Below, piece after piece: positions 13,656 through 17,238 of a stretch of 17,238 nucleotides of DNA (position 1 is the stretch's first letter; each line of letters begins with the position of its first letter). The DNA is taken from NCBI GenBank assembly GCA_913774725.1, contig CAJYIG010000334.1, positions 1 through 17,238 of the forward strand. The letters are read 5' to 3'. Position numbers and translations under genes: made by a program. This DNA comes from an uncultured Curtobacterium sp. (GTDB lineage Bacteria; Actinomycetota; Actinomycetes; Actinomycetales; Microbacteriaceae). The notes beneath the pieces are model-generated. The model saw only the letters and a program-made list of their open reading frames with translations, did no database searches and was not told the DNA's origin.

Positions 13656-13844
13656 GTGGCGCACAGCACCGCACCCCGGGCGTCCTCGGCGTGGAACCGC
13701 GGGATGATCGCGCACGGCCGACGACCGGGCGACGCCGTCGTCCCCCGCCCCGCCACCCCGATCGGACCCATGCATGGACCTCGTCACCGTCCGCACCCTG
13801 CGGACACCGTCGCACCGCGACGACCTCGCGCTCGCACCCGGTGA
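13656..13844 (+). CDS. Possible 62-residue leader peptide overlapping the FAD-subunit gene
   Basis: A GTG-started frame (MAHSTAPRASSAWNRGMIAH...) with an excellent AGGAGG site. It runs past the FAD-subunit start and ends 71 nt inside that gene in another frame. The sequence is Arg/Pro/Ala/His-rich with no recognisable domain, and the part after about residue 39 is dictated by overlap with the downstream gene. The FAD-subunit ATG has only a weak ribosome site, so translation through this frame could couple or attenuate expression. Alternatively the Shine-Dalgarno marks a remnant of a former start, or is chance. I do not recognise a family. Confidence 0.3.
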   Translation: MAHSTAPRASSAWNRGMIAHGRRPGDAVVPRPATPIGPMHGPRHRPHPADTVAPRRPRARTR

Positions 13845-14628
13845 GCAGCCGCTCGCCGGAGGCACCTGGCTGTACTCCGAGGAGCAACCAGGGACCACCG
13901 GCCTCGTCGACCTGACCGGTCTGGCCTGGCCGGACGTCGAGCGGACCCCGGACGGCGTGCGGCTCGGGGCGACCTGCACGCTCGCGGCGCTGGTGCGGCT
14001 CGACCCCGAGCCCGGATGGTGTGCGTGGCCGCTCGTCGAGCAGTGCGCGAACGCCCTGCTGGCGTCGTTCAAGGTGTGGAACGCGGCGACGGTCGGCGGC
14101 AACGTCGCGACCGCGCTGCCGGCGGGCGCGATCACGGCGCTGCTGGTGACCCTCGACGCGACCGCGGTCGTCTGGACGCCGAACGGCGGGGAGCGCCGCC
14201 TGCCCGTCGCCGACCTCGTCACCGGGGTCCGCACCACCGCCCTCGGTACGGGCGAGGTGATCCGGGCGTTCGACCTGCCCGCATCCGCGCTCACGAGCAC
14301 CACCGGGTTCCGCCGGGTGTCGCTCAGCCCGCACGGCCGGACCGGGACGCTCGTCACCGCACGGTGGGACGCCGCCGGCTTCGTGCTCGTCGTCACCGGC
14401 GGGACCCCGCGACCGCTCGTGCTGCGGTGGGACGCGGTGCCGACGGCCGCCGAGGCCGACGCGGTGCTCGCAGCCCACGACGACTGGTACGACGACCCGC
14501 ACGGCTCCCCCGGATGGCGCCGCGCGGTGTCCCGCCGCTTCGCCGCCGAGCTGGTCGCCGAGGCCGGCGGACCGGATGCCGAGGCCGGTGCGTCCGGGTC
14601 CACTGCTGCAGACGGGGGCGCACGATGA
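13774..14628 (+). CDS. FAD-binding subunit of a molybdenum hydroxylase (xanthine dehydrogenase type)
   Basis: A 284-residue medium subunit that would pass electrons from the iron-sulfur clusters through FAD to NAD+ or another acceptor. The PCMH-type FAD motifs are visible: [11 protein letters not shown] (28-38, usual AGGTDL) and [18 protein letters not shown] (about 101-118, usual RNxATxGGNIxxxSPxGD). The C-terminal CO-dehydrogenase-flavoprotein-like domain covers about 170-265, followed by a low-complexity Ala/Gly tail. It resembles YgfM-type subunits that partner XdhD-like fusions more than the two-domain XdhA of other systems. Its TGA overlaps the next ATG (ATGA, 14625-14628), implying translational coupling and a fixed ratio with the catalytic subunit. 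ATG 13774 (weak CGGA site) is preferred because the conserved N-terminus begins immediately; ATG 13770 is in another frame. Confidence 0.9.
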   Translation: MDLVTVRTLRTPSHRDDLALAPGEQPLAGGTWLYSEEQPGTTGLVDLTGLAWPDVERTPDGVRLGATCTLAALVRLDPEPGWCAWPLVEQCANALLASFKVWNAATVGGNVATALPAGAITALLVTLDATAVVWTPNGGERRLPVADLVTGVRTTALGTGEVIRAFDLPASALTSTTGFRRVSLSPHGRTGTLVTARWDAAGFVLVVTGGTPRPLVLRWDAVPTAAEADAVLAAHDDWYDDPHGSPGWRRAVSRRFAAELVAEAGGPDAEAGASGSTAADGGAR

Positions 14629-17238
14629 GGACCACGGTCGACGGCACGCCCCTCGAGACGGACCCACAACCGGGCCAGGTCCTCCGCACGCTGCTCCGCG
14701 AGCACGGCGTCACGAGCGTCAAGAAGGGCTGCGACGCCGGCGACTGCGGCGCGTGCTCGGTCCTGCTCGACGGCACGCCCGTGCACTCCTGCATCACGCC
14801 GGCGCACCGCGCGGCCGGTCGTACGGTGACCACCGCCGCGGGGCTCGGCACCCCCGAGGACCCCCACCCGGTGCAGCGCGCCTTCGCCGAGGCCCCGGGC
14901 TTCCAGTGCGGCTTCTGCACCGCCGGGTACGTCGTCACCGCCTCCACCCTCGACGACGACCAGCTCGCCGACCGGCACCGTGCGCTCAAGGGGAACATCT
15001 GCCGGTGCACGGGGTACCGGGCGATCGAGGACGCCCTGGAAGGCGTGCGCAACACCGCGTGCGCGAGCGCCGGCGAGGCCGTCGGTACCTCCGTCGCCGC
15101 ACCCGCCGCGATGCGGATCGTCACCGGCAACGAGGAGTACACGCTCGACGTCCGCCGGACCGAGGCGCTCCTGCACCTCGCGGTCCTCGGCAGCCCGCAC
15201 CCCCACGCCCGCATCGTGTCGCTCGACACGAGCGCGGCCGAGGCGCGGCCCGGCGTGCACCTCGTGCTCACCCACCACGACGACCCCGGCGTGCTCTTCT
15301 CGACCGGCCGCCACGACTCCCGGCTCGACGACCCCGACGACACCCGGGTCCTCGACCGTGTCCTGCGCTTCCGCGGACAGCGCGTCGCGGCCGTCGTCGC
15401 CGACAGCGTCCGGACCGCCGAGCAGGCCTGTGCGCTGCTGCGGGTCGAGTACGAGGTCCTGCCGAGCGTCCACGACGTCGATGCCGCGCGAGCGCCCGGC
15501 GCTCCCCTGCTGCACGGCGACAAGACGGCCGAGGAACACCGCATCGCCGAGCCCGACCGGAACGTGGTCGCGGCGCTGCACGGCGAGACCAGGGACGTCG
15601 AGGCCGCACTGGCCGCCGCCGCGGCCACGGTCGACGGCACCTGGACCACCGGTCGCGTCTCGCACGCGGCGCTCGAGACGCACGCCACCCGCGGTTCGCT
15701 GGACCGGGACGGGAGGCTCGTCCTGCGGACCGCCACGCAGGTCCCGTTCCTGGTCCGCGACGAGATCGCCCACGTCTTCGGTCTCGACCCGTCGCGCGTG
15801 CGCGTGGTCGCCAAGCGCGTCGGCGGGGGCTTCGGCGGCAAGCAGGAGATGCTCACCGAGGACCTGGTCACCCTCGCCGTGCTGCGCACCGGCCGGAGCG
15901 TGCAGTACGAGTTCAGCCGGCGGGACGAGTTCACGATCGCCCCCACCCGACACCCGATGCGCGTGCGGGTCCGGCTCGGCGCGGACGCGTCCGGGCACCT
16001 GACCGCGATGCACGTCGACCAGGTGATGGAGACGGGCGCGTACGGGAACCACGGCGTCGGCGTCATGTTCCACTCGGTCAGCGAGTCGGTGGCCGTCTAC
16101 CGCTGCCCGTCGAAGCGCGTCGACGCCGAGTCCGTCTACACGAACAACCTGCCGTCCGGGGCGTTCCGCGGGTACGGCCTCGGCCAGGTCGTGTTCGCGA
16201 TCGAGTCCGCGATGGACGAGCTCGCACGCCGACTCGACATCGACCCGTTCGCGCTCCGTCGGCGGAACGTCGTCGTGCCGGGCGACCCCCTCGTCGTGAC
16301 CGACCCGGATGAACAGGACGACCTGCGGTGGGAGGGCAGCTACGGCCTCGACCAGTGCCTCGACCTGGTCGAGGAGGCCCTGCGCGCGCCACTGCCCGAG
16401 GTCCCGGCGATGGACGGTCCACCGCTCGACCTGCCGACGGCGGACGGCACGGGCGACCGGTCCGTCGACACGGGCGACTGGGCACTCGGCACCGGCATCG
16501 CCCTCGCCGCCATCGCGACGATGCCGCCGCGGGGACACCACGCGCACGCGACCGTCGAGGCCACGGTCGACGGGCGCTACCGCATCGGCGTCGGCACGGC
16601 GGAGTTCGGCAACGGCACGACGACCGTGCACACCCAGCTCGTCGCGACCGCGCTGGGGACGACACCGGACCGGGTCGACGTGCGCCAGTCCGACACCGAC
16701 GCCGCGCAGTACGACACCGGGGCCTTCGGTTCCGCCGGGGTGGTCGTCGCGGGCAAGGCACTGTTCGCCGCCGCCGAGGACCTCCGCGAGCAGATGACGG
16801 CGCGAGCGCTCACGATCGTGGCACACCGCACGCCCCGGAGCGCCGTCGGTCCGCTCGGCCCCACGGTCGAGGTCCTGCCGGACGGTGTCCGTGTCGGGGA
16901 CGAGGTCGTCGGGCACGCCGAACTGCTCGCCGAGGGGCCCCTCGTCGCACACGGCAGCCACGACGGCACGCCGCGATCGCTCGCGTTCACGGTGCACGGC
17001 GCCCGGGTCGCGGTGCACCGTCCCACCGGCGAGGTCCGGGTACTCCACAGCGTGCAGGCCGTCGACGCCGGCACCGTGCTCAACCCGGAGCAGCTGCGCG
17101 GACAGGTCGAGGGCCTGCACGCTGTGGAGCACCCGGACCTCGCCGGTGGGACGGTGCACCGCGACCCGGGCGCCGTGCACCGTGAACGCGAGCGATCGCG
17201 GCGTGCCGTCGTGGCTGCCGTGTGCGACGAGGGGCCCC
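14625..17238 (+). CDS. Fused [2Fe-2S]/molybdopterin hydroxylase, xanthine dehydrogenase (XdhD)-like, 3' end missing
   Basis: The frame is open to the window edge (871 codons). Residues 1-75 form a plant-ferredoxin-type [2Fe-2S] domain with Cys36, 41, 44 and 56. Residues 80-140 form the second [2Fe-2S] domain with Cys95, 98, 126 and 128 (FQCGFC, ICRCTGY). From about 160 the molybdopterin domains follow: [31 protein letters not shown] (400-407, contacts the Mo ligands) and [11 protein letters not shown] with Arg515 at the substrate-Arg position, then GTAEFGNGT and [18 protein letters not shown]. Like E. coli XdhD, iron-sulfur and Mo parts are fused and FAD is separate. Neighbouring uricase favours hypoxanthine/xanthine as substrate; an aldehyde oxidoreductase is possible. 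After about residue 829 (17111) the DNA becomes the reverse complement of 16934-17060, so the conserved end with the catalytic Glu is absent and the last 41 codons are not trustworthy. Confidence 0.9.
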   Translation, partial: MRTTVDGTPLETDPQPGQVLRTLLREHGVTSVKKGCDAGDCGACSVLLDGTPVHSCITPAHRAAGRTVTTAAGLGTPEDPHPVQRAFAEAPGFQCGFCTAGYVVTASTLDDDQLADRHRALKGNICRCTGYRAIEDALEGVRNTACASAGEAVGTSVAAPAAMRIVTGNEEYTLDVRRTEALLHLAVLGSPHPHARIVSLDTSAAEARPGVHLVLTHHDDPGVLFSTGRHDSRLDDPDDTRVLDRVLRFRGQRVAAVVADSVRTAEQACALLRVEYEVLPSVHDVDAARAPGAPLLHGDKTAEEHRIAEPDRNVVAALHGETRDVEAALAAAAATVDGTWTTGRVSHAALETHATRGSLDRDGRLVLRTATQVPFLVRDEIAHVFGLDPSRVRVVAKRVGGGFGGKQEMLTEDLVTLAVLRTGRSVQYEFSRRDEFTIAPTRHPMRVRVRLGADASGHLTAMHVDQVMETGAYGNHGVGVMFHSVSESVAVYRCPSKRVDAESVYTNNLPSGAFRGYGLGQVVFAIESAMDELARRLDIDPFALRRRNVVVPGDPLVVTDPDEQDDLRWEGSYGLDQCLDLVEEALRAPLPEVPAMDGPPLDLPTADGTGDRSVDTGDWALGTGIALAAIATMPPRGHHAHATVEATVDGRYRIGVGTAEFGNGTTTVHTQLVATALGTTPDRVDVRQSDTDAAQYDTGAFGSAGVVVAGKALFAAAEDLREQMTARALTIVAHRTPRSAVGPLGPTVEVLPDGVRVGDEVVGHAELLAEGPLVAHGSHDGTPRSLAFTVHGARVAVHRPTGEVRVLHSVQAVDAGTVLNPEQLRGQVEGLHAVEHPDLAGGTVHRDPGAVHRERERSRRAVVAAVCDEGP
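16934..17238. repeat. 127-bp-arm inverted repeat (fold-back) at the window end
   Basis: Left arm 16934-17060 and right arm 17112-17238 are reverse complements in 126 of 127 positions; the one mismatch is A17042 against C17130. The 51-nt spacer is 17061-17111. At the inner ends GTCGAGGGCCT (17106-17116) and the complement of 17056-17066 (GTCGACGGCCT) agree in 10 of 11 bases, an inverted microhomology typical of template switching. The right arm replaces expected coding sequence of the hydroxylase and runs to the last base of the window. Confidence 0.95.

Noticed and set aside
13536..17180. A 1214-codon open frame on the minus strand across the hydroxylase genes
   Set aside because: It is antisense to clear homologues with intact motifs. 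Its N-terminus resembles the plus-strand protein's C-terminus only because of the terminal inverted repeat, and the rest is Arg/Val/Gly-rich antisense composition.

Overview
The window is very GC-rich throughout, with G/C third positions, frequent GTG starts, likely leaderless promoters and an IdeR/DtxR-type iron box. Together with the gene set (a class A beta-lactamase lipoprotein, an MMPL exporter with its TetR regulator, and a small CPxC protein next to a MarR gene), this suggests a high-GC actinobacterium, most likely Microbacteriaceae. A Curtobacterium-like organism is my guess from general impression, not from a search.

Layout from left to right. 1-120 is the tail of an iron-siderophore ABC ATPase. 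196-1230 is a siderophore-binding lipoprotein, controlled by a near-consensus iron box that ends one base before its start codon. 1298-4546 (minus strand) holds a class A beta-lactamase lipoprotein followed by a bifunctional penicillin-binding protein. The gap between them carries an 11-bp phased GTnAC array that looks like a site for an OmpR-type regulator, possibly MtrA. 4764-6245 (minus) is a mannitol 2-dehydrogenase-family enzyme, whose gene ends in three tandem 51-bp hairpin units. 6431-9799 (plus) is a TetR regulator and an MMPL transporter with a Gln-rich coiled-coil insert. 9895-11751 (plus) is an OhrR-like MarR regulator, a 70-residue CPxC protein and an Old Yellow Enzyme; the first two genes share a near-identical palindromic operator. 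11920-13490 (minus) is a uricase followed by a MocA-like nucleotidyltransferase. 13774 to the end (plus, divergent) is an FAD subunit and a fused [2Fe-2S]/molybdopterin hydroxylase.

The last third forms a purine-oxidation module. The molybdenum hydroxylase (FAD subunit plus XdhD-like fused subunit) would oxidise hypoxanthine or xanthine to urate, the nucleotidyltransferase could mature its molybdenum cofactor, and uricase would consume the urate. The two divergent transcription units carry a mirrored 10-bp element.

The most unusual structure is at the right edge. Positions 17112-17238 are the reverse complement of 16934-17060 (126 of 127 bases), starting exactly where the conserved C-terminal domain of the hydroxylase should continue. 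This looks like a fold-back junction, either an assembly or amplification artefact or a real inverted duplication, so sequence after about 17111 should not be trusted as coding. A family of long GC-rich palindromes sharing a GGAGGC(G/C)CGG-type core recurs at gene ends. No RNA genes, CRISPR arrays, transposases or integrases were seen, and no gene-free stretch exceeds 300 bases.
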